Source of the DNA: Empedobacter stercoris
GTDB taxonomy: Bacteria; Bacteroidota; Bacteroidia; Flavobacteriales; Weeksellaceae
Assembly: GCF_965137335.1 (NCBI RefSeq)
Contig: NZ_CBCRZD010000006.1
Reading direction: 5' to 3' (one strand)
DNA: 64,000 bases
The position numbers and the translations under genes were made by a program. The notes beneath the pieces are model-generated. The model did no database searches and was not told the origin of the DNA. It worked only from the letters and a program-made list of their open reading frames with translations. How positions within the stretch are numbered: the first letter of the stretch is position 1; each line of letters opens with the position of its first letter. Shown here piece after piece: positions 1 through 9,256 of the stretch.

Positions 1-57
1 AAGGGCAATTTTACCCTTTTCTAAAATGATGAAATTTTATTGGAAATTAATTCAAAT

Positions 58-92
58 AAAAAAAACCGCCTCAAATTTTAATATTGAGACGG
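58..92 (-). terminator. Intrinsic terminator of the prs-rplY unit
   Basis: Read on the minus strand, a 9-bp stem (arms at 84-92 and 66-74, one G-U wobble) is followed by a run of eight U (A run at 58-65 on the plus strand). It lies just downstream of the rplY stop codon. On the plus strand the wobble becomes a C-A mismatch, so it is built for minus-strand transcription. Confidence 0.8.
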
Positions 93-124
93 CTTCTTTT
101 TGTTTATCTGAAAAAGAATAGTTT

Positions 125-709
125 TTATTCTTCGTCTTCGTCTTGATCAGCATCCTTAACAGCATTACGAGAAGTACGAATAGCTACTACTACTGCGTTA
201 TCTGGATGTGCGAAAGTATACTTATCATTTTTCAATGATTCAACATACAATTTGTTACCGATTCTCATTGGTGTGATATCGATTTCGATTTCATCAGGTA
301 AGTTTGCTGGAATAGCACGAACTTTTAATTTACGCATGTTGAAACGTAAAACCCCACCAGCTACTAAACCACGAGCACGTCCTACTAAACGAACAGGAAC
401 TTCCATTGTTACAGCTTTGTCATCACTCAATTGGTAGAAATCTACGTGTAAGATTCTATCTGTTACTGGGTGAAATTGGATGTCTTGTAAAATTGCTTGA
501 ACTTTAGCACCGTCAGCTAACTCGATCGTCACAGTGTGAGCTTCTGGAGTATAAACTAATGATTTGAATGCTTTTTCTTCAGCTGAAAAGTGGATAGGCT
601 CTCCAGAACCGTAAACCACACAAGGTACTTGTTCAGCATTACGTAGGTTACGTGTAGCCACTTTACCTAAGTCTTCTCTTTTTACACCTTGAATTGTAAT
701 TGACTTCAT
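125..709 (-). CDS. rplY: 50S ribosomal protein L25/general stress protein Ctc
   Basis: Binds 5S rRNA in the large ribosomal subunit. At 194 residues this is the long CTC form: an N-terminal L25 domain (about residues 1-95, opening MKSITIQGVKR and containing the VPCVVYGSG segment) followed by the C-terminal TL5/Ctc beta domain, ending in a very acidic tail (DADQDEDEE). The start follows an A/T-rich spacer without a clear Shine-Dalgarno site, as is usual in this phylum. It lies 45 bases downstream of prs on the same strand and is followed by an intrinsic terminator, so the two genes very likely form one unit, a pairing also common in other bacteria. Confidence 0.95.
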   Translation of the reverse strand: MKSITIQGVKREDLGKVATRNLRNAEQVPCVVYGSGEPIHFSAEEKAFKSLVYTPEAHTVTIELADGAKVQAILQDIQFHPVTDRILHVDFYQLSDDKAVTMEVPVRLVGRARGLVAGGVLRFNMRKLKVRAIPANLPDEIEIDITPMRIGNKLYVESLKNDKYTFAHPDNAVVVAIRTSRNAVKDADQDEDEE

Positions 710-754
710 AATAATATGTATATAATAAAAATAATTTAAATTTAAGCTAAATCA

Positions 755-1690
755 TTAGATAACAAAACGTTGGCTAATAGATTTATTGCTGTGTACTAAA
801 TGCATAACATCAGCAAAAAGCGGAGCGCAAGATAACACTTTTATTTTAGTTGTGCTATTATTTTTTAATGGAATACTATCAGTTATAGCAATTTCCGTTA
901 ACATCGAGTTCTCAAGACGCTCATAAGCAGGTCCTGATAAGACTCCATGAGTAGCAATTGCACGAACAGATTTTGCGCCTTTTGACATGATTAATTCTGC
1001 TGCTTTTGCTAAAGTTCCAGCTGTATCAATCATATCATCTACTAAGATAACATTCTTACCTTCTACCTCTCCGATTAACATCATGCTATCAACATGATTT
1101 GCAATTTTACGTTCTTTGTGACAAATTACAATATCTGCATTCAGGTATTTTGCATAGGTATTCGCGCGTTTTGCACCTCCCATGTCTGGAGAAGCGATAC
1201 AAATATCATCTAAACCTAATCCTTTGATGTACTCTACAAAAATGGTAGAAGCAAACAAATGATCAACAGGGATTTCAAAAAATCCTTGAATTTGATCGGC
1301 ATGTAAATCCATTGTCATTACACGTGTAGCACCTGCTGTCATTAACATTTTTGCTACTAATTTTGCTCCAATTGGCACGCGGGGTGCATCTTTACGGTCT
1401 TGACGAGCAAAACCAAAGTAAGGAATAACGACAGTAATACTTTTTGCAGATGCACGTTTTGCGGCATCACACATCAAAAGTAATTCCATTAAATTGTCTG
1501 TTGGTTGCATTGTAGAACCGATTAAGAAAACACGAGCTCCACGAATTGGTTGTTCGAAAGCGGGTACGAACTCTCCGTCGCTAAATTCTACAATTTTAGA
1601 TTTACCAAGTTCTTGACCATAATAATCGGCAATTTTTTGTGCCAAATCTACTGATCCTCTTGTTGAAAAAAGAAATGCTGATTGTTCCAT
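755..1690 (-). CDS. prs: Ribose-phosphate pyrophosphokinase (PRPP synthetase)
   Basis: Makes PRPP from ribose 5-phosphate and ATP, feeding purine, pyrimidine, His, Trp and NAD synthesis. Numbering from the ATG at 1690 (311 residues, normal for class I enzymes), one sees the catalytic loop FARQDRK (94-100), the DLHADQIQGFF segment (128-138) and the PRPP-binding signature VDDMIDTAGT (217-226). The reading frame extends 9 codons further to an ATG at 1717, but those residues (MHKYFPKQT) have no family counterpart, so 1690 is preferred. It is first gene of the prs-rplY unit, and an exact TAnnTTTG box lies about 45 bases upstream of the start. Confidence 0.95.
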   Translation of the reverse strand: MEQSAFLFSTRGSVDLAQKIADYYGQELGKSKIVEFSDGEFVPAFEQPIRGARVFLIGSTMQPTDNLMELLLMCDAAKRASAKSITVVIPYFGFARQDRKDAPRVPIGAKLVAKMLMTAGATRVMTMDLHADQIQGFFEIPVDHLFASTIFVEYIKGLGLDDICIASPDMGGAKRANTYAKYLNADIVICHKERKIANHVDSMMLIGEVEGKNVILVDDMIDTAGTLAKAAELIMSKGAKSVRAIATHGVLSGPAYERLENSMLTEIAITDSIPLKNNSTTKIKVLSCAPLFADVMHLVHSNKSISQRFVI

Positions 1691-1734
1691 TGTTTGTTTT
1701 GGGAAATATTTATGCAAAAATAATTTAAATGATT

Positions 1735-1742
1735 CAAAGATA
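1735..1742 (-). promoter_or_regulatory. Candidate -7 box of the prs promoter
   Basis: On the minus strand the octamer TATCTTTG fits the Bacteroidota -7 consensus TAnnTTTG exactly. It lies 44 bases before the prs ATG at 1690. No clear TTG -33 element is present at the usual spacing, so the call rests on the -7 box and position. Confidence 0.45.
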
Positions 1743-1886
1743 GTATAAGAAAAACGAAAATTAATTTCGGCACAGTTATTGAATTATTTTTAAATACGTT
1801 AACAATATTTAAACAATACATAACCTAACTACACATATTGATTCGTAACGAATGATGAACTTATTATTAAAATTAAATATACCCTC

Positions 1887-3155
1887 ATGAAAAAAATTTC
1901 ATTTTTATTAAGTGTAATTGGATTAGGGATTTTTGCTCAAGCGCAAGAAGTAGCTGAAACAGTTAACAACGATTATAACAAATGGTCTATAGAAGCTCAA
2001 GCTGGAGCTAATAAAGCGATTAGTCCATTTACAGATGGATACTATAATGAAACACCAAGTTTTTATAATGTAAACTTTGGTATTCGTTATATGTTTAACA
2101 ACAAATTCGGTTTAAAATTATCTGGTGGATACGATCGTTTGAAAGAAGGAGAAGGTTCTGAACACTTTAGATCTAATTTCTATCGTGTCGATTTATCTGG
2201 AGTTGCGAACTTGGGACGTATAATGGACTTTGAAACATGGACAAATACAATTGGGTTATTGGCTCATGGTGGAGTTGGATATGGTTTCATGAACAATGAT
2301 GCAACAAAAGGAGAATCTTCAGGATTATTCGATGACAATACTGAAATGGGATTAATCTCTTTCGGTTTGACACCTCAAGTTAAGTTGACAGATAGACTAG
2401 TTCTAACAGGTGACTTGTCATATACAAAAACGATGCGTCAAAAAACGACTTGGGATGGTCAGTCTTCAGATCCTATTGTTAACAGAGGTTTTGATGGCTC
2501 TTTATGGAACGCAACATTAGGACTAACATTTTATTTAGGTAAAAATCAAAAACACGCGGATTGGGTGTATGAACCATCTCGTGCAGATTTAGAAGAACGT
2601 ATTGCAACCATTGAACAAATGTTAAAAGATTCTGATGGAGATGGTGTTGCTGATTATTTAGATCAAGAGCCAGATTCAGCTCCAGGAGCAGTTGTTGATA
2701 CTAAAGGTGTTACAATTGACCACAATGGGAATGGTATTCCAGATAATATTGAAGAATACATCAAAGAAAATGCTGGAGGAAATACAACAATCGTTAACGA
2801 TGCTGATTTCTTAGAGCAAATGATCAACTCTGGTATCATCAATGTTTACTTTGATTACAATTCGGATAAACCATACCAACAATCAGTTGGAGGTATCAAA
2901 TTTGTATCTGAATACTTAAAAGCTAAACCAAATGCTCAAATTGACATTTTAGGTTTTGCTGATCCAGTAGGAGGTGATGCTTTCAATAAAGATTTATCTC
3001 GTAGAAGAGCAGAAAATGTAAAAGCTATTTTAGTTAATCAAGGCGCTAACGCATCTCAATTAACTACAATAGGTGAAGGTGAAGATAAAGAGTTCAAAAA
3101 CTCTCAAGTTTCATCTCATCAATTAGCAAGAAGAGTTGTTTTCAGAGTAAAATAA
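1887..3155 (+). CDS. OmpA-family outer-membrane protein
   Basis: Probably links the outer membrane to peptidoglycan. Signal peptide at residues 1-20 (MKKISFLLSVIGLGIFAQAQ), an 8-stranded-type beta-barrel region at about 30-217, then two calcium-binding thrombospondin-3-like motifs (DSDGDGVAD 248-256; DHNGNGIPD 278-286) acting as a spacer, and a C-terminal OmpA domain (317-422) with the YFDYNSDKP strand and the LSRRRAENVKAIL helix that contacts peptidoglycan. At 422 residues it matches the common flavobacterial TSP3-OmpA architecture. It stands alone, divergent from prs, and ends at a strong terminator, so it is probably monocistronic. Confidence 0.93.
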   Translation: MKKISFLLSVIGLGIFAQAQEVAETVNNDYNKWSIEAQAGANKAISPFTDGYYNETPSFYNVNFGIRYMFNNKFGLKLSGGYDRLKEGEGSEHFRSNFYRVDLSGVANLGRIMDFETWTNTIGLLAHGGVGYGFMNNDATKGESSGLFDDNTEMGLISFGLTPQVKLTDRLVLTGDLSYTKTMRQKTTWDGQSSDPIVNRGFDGSLWNATLGLTFYLGKNQKHADWVYEPSRADLEERIATIEQMLKDSDGDGVADYLDQEPDSAPGAVVDTKGVTIDHNGNGIPDNIEEYIKENAGGNTTIVNDADFLEQMINSGIINVYFDYNSDKPYQQSVGGIKFVSEYLKAKPNAQIDILGFADPVGGDAFNKDLSRRRAENVKAILVNQGANASQLTTIGEGEDKEFKNSQVSSHQLARRVVFRVK

Positions 3156-3174
3156 TTTTTCTAAAATAAAATTT

Positions 3175-3228
3175 AATCAGGGGTAGATTTTTCCAATTGA
3201 GGGCTGTCTATTCCTGATTTTTTTTTTT
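3175..3228 (+). terminator. Intrinsic terminator after the OmpA gene
   Basis: A 13-bp stem (3175-3187 with 3207-3219, including two G-U wobbles) with a 19-base loop is followed by ten T (3219-3228). It separates the OmpA gene from the polysaccharide genes. Confidence 0.75.
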
Positions 3229-3258
3229 ATCTTTACCACCACTTAAATTACTATAATA

Positions 3259-5199
3259 TTGAATCCCTTTAATCAACACTTTAATACGCCAAGATGGGTA
3301 GTATTAGTGATAGACATATTAATTGTTTTGGTCAGTTACATTGTAAGTAACTTTATCCTAAACAGTTTTTTAGACACATTTAGTGTAGAAAGGCTCTTTT
3401 ATAAGTTACCTTTCATAACATTTGTCTATGCGTTGTGTTTTATCTATTTCAAAACCTACAAAGGTGTTGTAAAGAAAACGGGTCTAAAGGATGCGGAAAA
3501 TGTCTTCGTGTCTAATGCTACAGCATTCTTAATTCTATTTTTCATCTCATTTGTTTTTAGACAAATTATTGAACAGAATTTACCTGACACTTCTGGTTTA
3601 ATGTATGTTTTTAGAATGTCGTATTCTGTAATTTTTGTCCATTTATTTATCACCACAGTTATTATGGTGATTGCAAGATTGTACTATAAATGGATTTATG
3701 ATTATTTCTTTTCGAAGAATAAAGCTGTGCAAAGAATTCTAATCTATGGAGCGGGAGATTCTGGACTAATTACGAGAGATATTCTGCAAAATGACACACA
3801 ATTTAACTACAAAGTCATTGGTTTTATTGATGATAACACCTCTAAGGTAGGAACTTTTATCGATGGAGTGAAAATATATTCTATTCATGATATCACTGAA
3901 AAGTTCATCGATAGAAATGATATCACTGAAGTCATTATTTCTATTCAGAATATCAAAACCAATCAATTGTTGAAACTTTCAAAATCAGTTGAAGATTTAC
4001 CTGTTAAAATTAAAATAATCCCTCCAATTTCCAATTGGATTGACGGAACTTATAAACCAGCTCAGATCAAACAATTGAAAATTGAAGACTTATTAGGAAG
4101 AGAATCTATCCAACTAAACAATCCCATTATCAATAAAGAAATTAAAGGTAAAATTGTTTTAGTGACAGGGGCAGCAGGGTCTATTGGGAGTGAAATTTCA
4201 CGACAAATTGCTATGATGGATTTTGATCAATTAATTTTGATTGATCACGCCGAATCAGCTTTGTATGATATACAACAATATTTAAAAAACGACCTATCTG
4301 AGGACAAACAAAATAGAATAGATTACATTGTTTCAAGCGTACGCGACCGAAAACGTATGTTAAGTTTATTTGACAAGTATCGTCCACAAATTATTTTCCA
4401 TGCAGCAGCCTATAAACATGTTCCGTTGATGGAAAAATTTCCTTACGAAGCCATCAATACCAACGTTTATGGTACTAAAATAGTAGCTGATTTGGCGAAC
4501 GATTTTGGTGCAGAAAAATTTGTAATGGTTTCAACAGATAAAGCGGTTAATCCGACAAACGTGATGGGAGCAACCAAACGTGTTGCAGAGATTTATGTTA
4601 ATTGTATTAATGAAAAATCGAAGACCAATTATATTGTCACTCGCTTTGGTAACGTTTTAGGATCAAATGGATCAGTTATTCCTTTGTTTAAAAGACAGTT
4701 AGAGTATGGAGGACCTTTAACGGTTACTCATCCAGATATTACCCGTTTTTTCATGACTATCCCTGAAGCATGTCAACTTGTTTTGGAAGCTGCAATTATG
4801 GGAAAAGGAGGAGAGATCTTTGTTTTTGACATGGGGGAATCGATGAAAATTATTGACTTAGCTAAACGAATGATTCGACTAAGTGGGTACAAATATCCTG
4901 AGGAAATTGATATAAAAATTGTAGGTTTGCGTCCTGGTGAGAAAATTTATGAAGAATTGTTAGCCAATGATGAGAACACAATTAAAACGCATCATGAAAA
5001 GATAATGATTGCCAAAGTGAATACGGATAAATGTCATGATAATAAGCAATTAATCGAAGAGCTATGCATAATGTCATCAACTATTGAAAAACATGAGCAA
5101 GTCCTTGAATTAGTAGCAAAAATTAAAGAAATTGTCCCTGAATTTATTTCACAAAATTCAGAATTTGAAAAACTTGATAATGTAGTATATGAAAAATAA
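3259..5199 (+). CDS. Membrane nucleotide-sugar 4,6-dehydratase (CapD/WbpM/PglF long family)
   Basis: Likely converts UDP-GlcNAc to a 4-keto-6-deoxy sugar for surface polysaccharide or glycan synthesis. Four N-terminal membrane segments (about 13-35, 51-65, 82-100, 117-138), a first Rossmann module (GAGDSG 164-169) and a C-terminal SDR domain (TGAAGSIG 303-310; YKHVPLME; TDK 426-428). The SDR Tyr-x3-Lys dyad reads M436-x3-K440; replacement of Tyr by Met is a known trait of this long family, so it does not signal inactivity. The frame opens at 3247 after a stop, and the only sensible start is the TTG at 3259. Overlaps the next gene by 11 bases. The exact sugar product is not determinable from sequence alone. 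Confidence 0.88.
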   Translation: MNPFNQHFNTPRWVVLVIDILIVLVSYIVSNFILNSFLDTFSVERLFYKLPFITFVYALCFIYFKTYKGVVKKTGLKDAENVFVSNATAFLILFFISFVFRQIIEQNLPDTSGLMYVFRMSYSVIFVHLFITTVIMVIARLYYKWIYDYFFSKNKAVQRILIYGAGDSGLITRDILQNDTQFNYKVIGFIDDNTSKVGTFIDGVKIYSIHDITEKFIDRNDITEVIISIQNIKTNQLLKLSKSVEDLPVKIKIIPPISNWIDGTYKPAQIKQLKIEDLLGRESIQLNNPIINKEIKGKIVLVTGAAGSIGSEISRQIAMMDFDQLILIDHAESALYDIQQYLKNDLSEDKQNRIDYIVSSVRDRKRMLSLFDKYRPQIIFHAAAYKHVPLMEKFPYEAINTNVYGTKIVADLANDFGAEKFVMVSTDKAVNPTNVMGATKRVAEIYVNCINEKSKTNYIVTRFGNVLGSNGSVIPLFKRQLEYGGPLTVTHPDITRFFMTIPEACQLVLEAAIMGKGGEIFVFDMGESMKIIDLAKRMIRLSGYKYPEEIDIKIVGLRPGEKIYEELLANDENTIKTHHEKIMIAKVNTDKCHDNKQLIEELCIMSSTIEKHEQVLELVAKIKEIVPEFISQNSEFEKLDNVVYEK

Positions 5200-5953
5200 A
5201 ATTTTCCAATTTTTATGCGTTCTTTCTTTCATCGCCTTTACATCGTGTGGTTCGAGAAAAGATATTGTTTATTTCCAAAATCAAGAGCAATTAACAACAA
5301 GTTTTGAACAATTTATTCCTAAAATACAACCAACCGATCAATTAGCAATTGTTATTTCAGCAGCTGATGTTGCTGCAGTGGCTCCTTTTAATCAAATGAG
5401 TACAATTCAGACTACAGCGAATAGTAGTACGATATCTCCTTACAGCCCAACTTATACCGTTGATGAGAATGGAAATATTAGTTTACCAATGGTGGGCAAT
5501 GTGCAATTGGCAGGTCTAACAAGAAGTCAAGCCATTGAAACGATTAAAAATAAAGTCAGTCAATATATTGTTAACCCAGGCGTAAATGTCAATTTCGTCA
5601 ATTTTAGAATTAGTGTTTTAGGAGAGGTGTCTCGTCCTGGAAGTTTTATCGTACCGACAGAAAGGATTACCCTTTTAGATGCTTTAGGAATGGCAGGTGA
5701 TTTGACTATTAAAGGGAAACGAGAAAACGTAACGGTGATTAGAGAAAGTAATGGAGTGAAAGAACGTTATAATGTTGATTTAACTTCTGAATCTGCTCTC
5801 AATTCTCCTGTTTATTATTTAGCACAAAACGATGTAGTGTATGTAGAGCCAAATTCTGCACAAGTTTCTGCATCAAAATTTACACCTAACTATTCGTTAT
5901 GGATTTCGATGGCAGGTGTTATTATTTCTGTAATTTCTGTTTTAACAAGGTAA
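5189..5953 (+). CDS. Polysaccharide export outer-membrane lipoprotein (Wza-like, SLBB)
   Basis: Presumed outer-membrane export channel subunit for capsule or exopolysaccharide. A lipoprotein signal ends at the lipobox FTSC, with Cys20 as the lipidated residue. The Poly_export domain follows (IQPTDQLAIVIS at about 46 onward, then YTVDENGNISLPMVGNVQLAGLT), then one SLBB domain (ISVLGEVSRPGSF to about residue 215) and a C-terminal hydrophobic segment (SLWISMAGVIISVISVLTR). It is translationally coupled to the upstream dehydratase (11-base overlap) and has only 1 base between its stop and the kinase start. 254 residues is usual for Bacteroidota, which lack the long Wza C-terminal domain. Confidence 0.92.
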   Translation: MKNKIFQFLCVLSFIAFTSCGSRKDIVYFQNQEQLTTSFEQFIPKIQPTDQLAIVISAADVAAVAPFNQMSTIQTTANSSTISPYSPTYTVDENGNISLPMVGNVQLAGLTRSQAIETIKNKVSQYIVNPGVNVNFVNFRISVLGEVSRPGSFIVPTERITLLDALGMAGDLTIKGKRENVTVIRESNGVKERYNVDLTSESALNSPVYYLAQNDVVYVEPNSAQVSASKFTPNYSLWISMAGVIISVISVLTR

Positions 5954-5954
5954 G

Positions 5955-8339
5955 ATGAATCAAATTAATAATTCGACAAATAACTCTTCTTTTGAAGAAG
6001 AAGAGAATATTAATCTTAGACAAGTTTTAGAGCAATATTTATATTATTGGAAATGGTTTGTTTTGGGATTAATCGTAGCCATTATAGGGGCGTTATTTTA
6101 TTTAAAATATACACAAAAACAATATCAAGTTTCTGCAAAAATCTTATTAAATGAGAAAGAATCAGCGGCGGGTGAATTAGCCGGTTTGGCAGATGCAGCA
6201 ACTATCTTTGGTACGAGTTCTAATGCAGAAGTTGGTGACCAAATCGAAATTCTGAAATCAAGACGTTTAATTTCTAAAGTGGTTGAACAAAATAATTTCA
6301 ATATTCGCTATTTTAGTGTTGGTAGAATTGCTGAAATTGAAACTACTGCTGCTGAATCGCCTATCAAAATTTTGTTTTTGAATGAAGCAGATAAACTGAA
6401 TGAAGATTTAGCTGAACAACTGCATGTTAAAATAGAATCAACAACCAAATTTCAACTAACGAACAGGAAAACAAAAGAATCCAACACCTATTCTTTTGGA
6501 CAAAAGATTAGCACCGATTTTGGTGATATCATTATTAGTCCAAACAAAAATATCGTAAAGAGTGTTGATGCTGAGTTGTTAATTCAATTAAATTCACTAG
6601 ATCAAACTGTAAACTATTATAAAAATAAAATTCAGATTGACCCCAATTCAGATAAAAATTCTAAAGTTGTTAACTTTAGCTTAGTAGGAACAATACCGAA
6701 TATTTCCAAAAAATTCATCAATGATTTGATTAATCAATACAATTTAGATCTTGTTACAGATAATAATAAATTGACTGAAGCTACTTCTAAATTTATCAAT
6801 TCGAGGTTAGATATTGTTACAGGCGATTTACAAGGTGTTGACAGAGATTTAGAACGCTATAAATTAAGCAATAACATTACTGATGTTACTTCTGAAGCGA
6901 ATATTTTCTTACAAAATGCATCAGATAATGAAAAGAAATTATTAGAATCATCTACTCAGCTACAATTAGTTGATTATATGAATTCAGCTTTAAATTCGAA
7001 CAAAACAGATCTTTTACCAACTAATATTGGGTTACAAGATCAAACAATTGCATCACAAATTGCTTCGTATAATGAATTGGTTTTAACGAAAGAAGATATG
7101 TTAAAATCTGTTACAAACGAACATCCAAATGTGGTTAAATTACAGGAGCAAATTAGCGATGTTAAGAGTAATTTAAAAAATAGTTTGCGTTTGTATCGAA
7201 ATAATACTCAAACGACTTTAAATACAATACAGACGAAACAAAACCAAATAGCAAGTAAAATACAAAAAGTACCAAGTCAAGAACGTGGTTTTAGAGATAT
7301 ATCGAGACAACAACAAATCGTAGAAGCTTTATACTTATTCTTATTACAAAAAAGAGAAGAGAACGAAATTAAAGCTGCTGCAACACCAGACAATATTAAG
7401 GTGATTGATTTTGCTTATGATTCTAAAATTCCAGTTTCACCTAAAAAGAATATTATCTTATTGGGAGCAATGATTTTAGGTTTGATTGTTCCGTTTACAA
7501 TTATTTACATTTATAAGTTATTAAATAATAATGTAAACTCAAAAGAAGAAGTGGAAGATGCAGTAGGTGCTCCAATAGCTGGACAAGTTCCGAAGAGCGA
7601 TATTTCAATTATAGAACATAATGATAGTTCGAGTACAGCAGAAGCGTTTAGAATTTTAAGAACAAATGTCAATTTCTTATTGAAAAATTCGACTGATCCC
7701 AAAGCAATTTATGTTACATCAACCACAAGTGGAGAAGGTAAAACTTTTGTTTCAACAAACTTGGCTCAAATTTTAACGATGTCTGGTAAATCTGTTTTAT
7801 TAATTGGAGGAGATATTCGTAGTCCAAAAATATTGGATTACTTAACTATAGCTGATCAATACAGAAATAGACAGGGGGTAACGGAATATTTGATTTCTAA
7901 TGATATCAGTGTTGATGACATCATCATTAAACACCCTGCCGATTATAAATTTGATGTGATTTATTCAGGACAAATTGCGCCTAATCCTTCAGAATTATTA
8001 ATGAATGGTCGTTTTGAAGAGATTATAAATTATGGAAAAGAAAACTACGATTATGTGTTGGTTGATACAGCACCAGTAAGTTTGGTTACAGATACGTTGT
8101 TAATTGCAGATAGCGCTGATATTACGATGTATATAGTACGTGCAAACTATTTGGATAAACGTATGTTGACGATACCACGAGATCTTTACAAAGAGGATCG
8201 ACTTCAGAATATGACTATGGTGGTGAATGACGTTGACTTTACGAAAGGTTACGGTTATGGCTATGGTTACGGCTATGGTTATGGAGAAAATCATAACAAA
8301 GGCAATTCATTCTTGAGTAAATTATTCAAAAGAAAATAA
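5955..8339 (+). CDS. Polysaccharide co-polymerase with BY-type tyrosine autokinase (Wzc-like)
   Basis: Controls chain length and export with the Wza-like lipoprotein. Domains: Wzz segment with TM1 at about 36-56, a long periplasmic GNVR/coiled-coil part, TM2 at about 498-520, then a cytoplasmic kinase domain with Walker A SGEGKT (592-597), Walker A' LLIGGDIRSP and Walker B YVLVDTAP. The A' motif has Gly where enterobacterial enzymes have the first Asp, which appears tolerated in this phylum. The C-terminal tail holds six Gly-Tyr repeats (765-778), the expected autophosphorylation cluster. 794 residues is typical. A strong terminator follows, so the three-gene unit ends here; no glycosyltransferases or flippase are in the window. 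Confidence 0.92.
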   Translation: MNQINNSTNNSSFEEEENINLRQVLEQYLYYWKWFVLGLIVAIIGALFYLKYTQKQYQVSAKILLNEKESAAGELAGLADAATIFGTSSNAEVGDQIEILKSRRLISKVVEQNNFNIRYFSVGRIAEIETTAAESPIKILFLNEADKLNEDLAEQLHVKIESTTKFQLTNRKTKESNTYSFGQKISTDFGDIIISPNKNIVKSVDAELLIQLNSLDQTVNYYKNKIQIDPNSDKNSKVVNFSLVGTIPNISKKFINDLINQYNLDLVTDNNKLTEATSKFINSRLDIVTGDLQGVDRDLERYKLSNNITDVTSEANIFLQNASDNEKKLLESSTQLQLVDYMNSALNSNKTDLLPTNIGLQDQTIASQIASYNELVLTKEDMLKSVTNEHPNVVKLQEQISDVKSNLKNSLRLYRNNTQTTLNTIQTKQNQIASKIQKVPSQERGFRDISRQQQIVEALYLFLLQKREENEIKAAATPDNIKVIDFAYDSKIPVSPKKNIILLGAMILGLIVPFTIIYIYKLLNNNVNSKEEVEDAVGAPIAGQVPKSDISIIEHNDSSSTAEAFRILRTNVNFLLKNSTDPKAIYVTSTTSGEGKTFVSTNLAQILTMSGKSVLLIGGDIRSPKILDYLTIADQYRNRQGVTEYLISNDISVDDIIIKHPADYKFDVIYSGQIAPNPSELLMNGRFEEIINYGKENYDYVLVDTAPVSLVTDTLLIADSADITMYIVRANYLDKRMLTIPRDLYKEDRLQNMTMVVNDVDFTKGYGYGYGYGYGYGENHNKGNSFLSKLFKRK

Positions 8340-8347
8340 CCCTAAAA

Positions 8348-8377
8348 ACTCTGCTTCATCGAAGCAGAGTTTTTTTA
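8348..8377 (+). terminator. Intrinsic terminator after the BY-kinase gene
   Basis: Perfect 10-bp stem ACTCTGCTTC/GAAGCAGAGT (8348-8357 and 8361-8370) with a 3-base loop, followed by seven T. Confidence 0.9.
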
Positions 8378-8485
8378 TTTCTGATTTTTTTCAAAATTAT
8401 TTTTGATACTTATCATTTTATGATTCGTAAAAACTATCTTATCTTAGTCGATAAATTAACACCTCTTTAAGACAATCAAATAATT

Positions 8486-9187
8486 ATGAGTTCGTACGAA
8501 TATTATAACTTCCCGATTCAGTTGATAAATGGTTTTTTAGACGATTCTAAAAAAGTTTTGATTGATATTTCACATTATTGTATTTATCGTGTTTTTATTG
8601 ATAATTTCGAAAAATATTCAGGTTCTTTTACTGGTTATCAAAAGGCTTGTGATGATTTCGGAATTGAGTTTAAGAATGTGGCTGCTGCCTATCAAAATGG
8701 TAAAACCTTATACGAAGCAACAATTGATAAAAGTCCAATGGTTGGAATGACTTCTGAAATGTATTGGGATTATATGACGAATGAGAAGTCTGAATTTGAG
8801 AAAGTTTTATTGTTAGGAGATTTAGCTTTTAAAAGTATTTTAGGTGCAAAATCTTACATCAAATTGGATAATAAATATTGGTTTAGTCGAATGGATGGTT
8901 CAGTAAAATCGATTGCAAAAGAGGATATTTCTCCGAAATTACAACGCTATTTGAATGAATATCAAACCAAAAAAATCAAAAATCAATTGATTGCGAATTG
9001 GGGATTGGCTTCCTATTCTCGTTACAACAGAGGTTTCTACGTGAGTTATAAAATGACATTAGATGATTTGGCTTATCATGCTGAAAAGATTAGAAAATCT
9101 ACACAAGATAAAAAAATCAAAAATGATGTGAAATCTGCTCACGAAAAAGCCTTAGAACGATTAGAAAAAGAAAGTAAAATGAATTAA
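8486..9187 (+). CDS. Hypothetical soluble protein
   Basis: I do not recognise this 233-residue protein. It has no signal peptide or membrane segment. The N-terminal half is rich in aromatic residues (YEYYNF, YWDYM, YWFSRM), and the C-terminal 45 residues are highly charged and probably helical (Lys/Glu rich, ending EKALERLEKESKMN). A Walker-type or metal motif is not visible. Coding is supported by length, normal AT-rich codon use and a clean position between two intrinsic terminators, which makes it a single-gene unit. It could be a cytoplasmic DNA- or protein-binding accessory factor, but no function can be stated. Confidence 0.7.
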   Translation: MSSYEYYNFPIQLINGFLDDSKKVLIDISHYCIYRVFIDNFEKYSGSFTGYQKACDDFGIEFKNVAAAYQNGKTLYEATIDKSPMVGMTSEMYWDYMTNEKSEFEKVLLLGDLAFKSILGAKSYIKLDNKYWFSRMDGSVKSIAKEDISPKLQRYLNEYQTKKIKNQLIANWGLASYSRYNRGFYVSYKMTLDDLAYHAEKIRKSTQDKKIKNDVKSAHEKALERLEKESKMN

Positions 9188-9209
9188 GATTTATTCTTTA
9201 TAAAAAGCA

Positions 9210-9239
9210 AAAGTCCATCAATCATGATGGACTTTTTAT
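9210..9239. terminator. Bidirectional terminator between convergent genes
   Basis: Perfect 11-bp stem AAAGTCCATCA/TGATGGACTTT (9210-9220 and 9225-9235) with a 4-base loop. T runs lie on the plus side, and A runs on the other side supply U for the minus direction. It serves both the hypothetical gene and the ferredoxin gene. Confidence 0.85.
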
Positions 9240-9256
9240 ATAGCGAATGTTATAAC

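Noticed and set aside
1691..1717. Nine-codon extension of prs
   Set aside because: No family counterpart; the ATG at 1690 gives the normal 311-residue protein.
4561..4590. Loss of catalytic Tyr in the sugar dehydratase as inactivation
   Set aside because: Met at this position is a known trait of the long membrane-bound dehydratase family.
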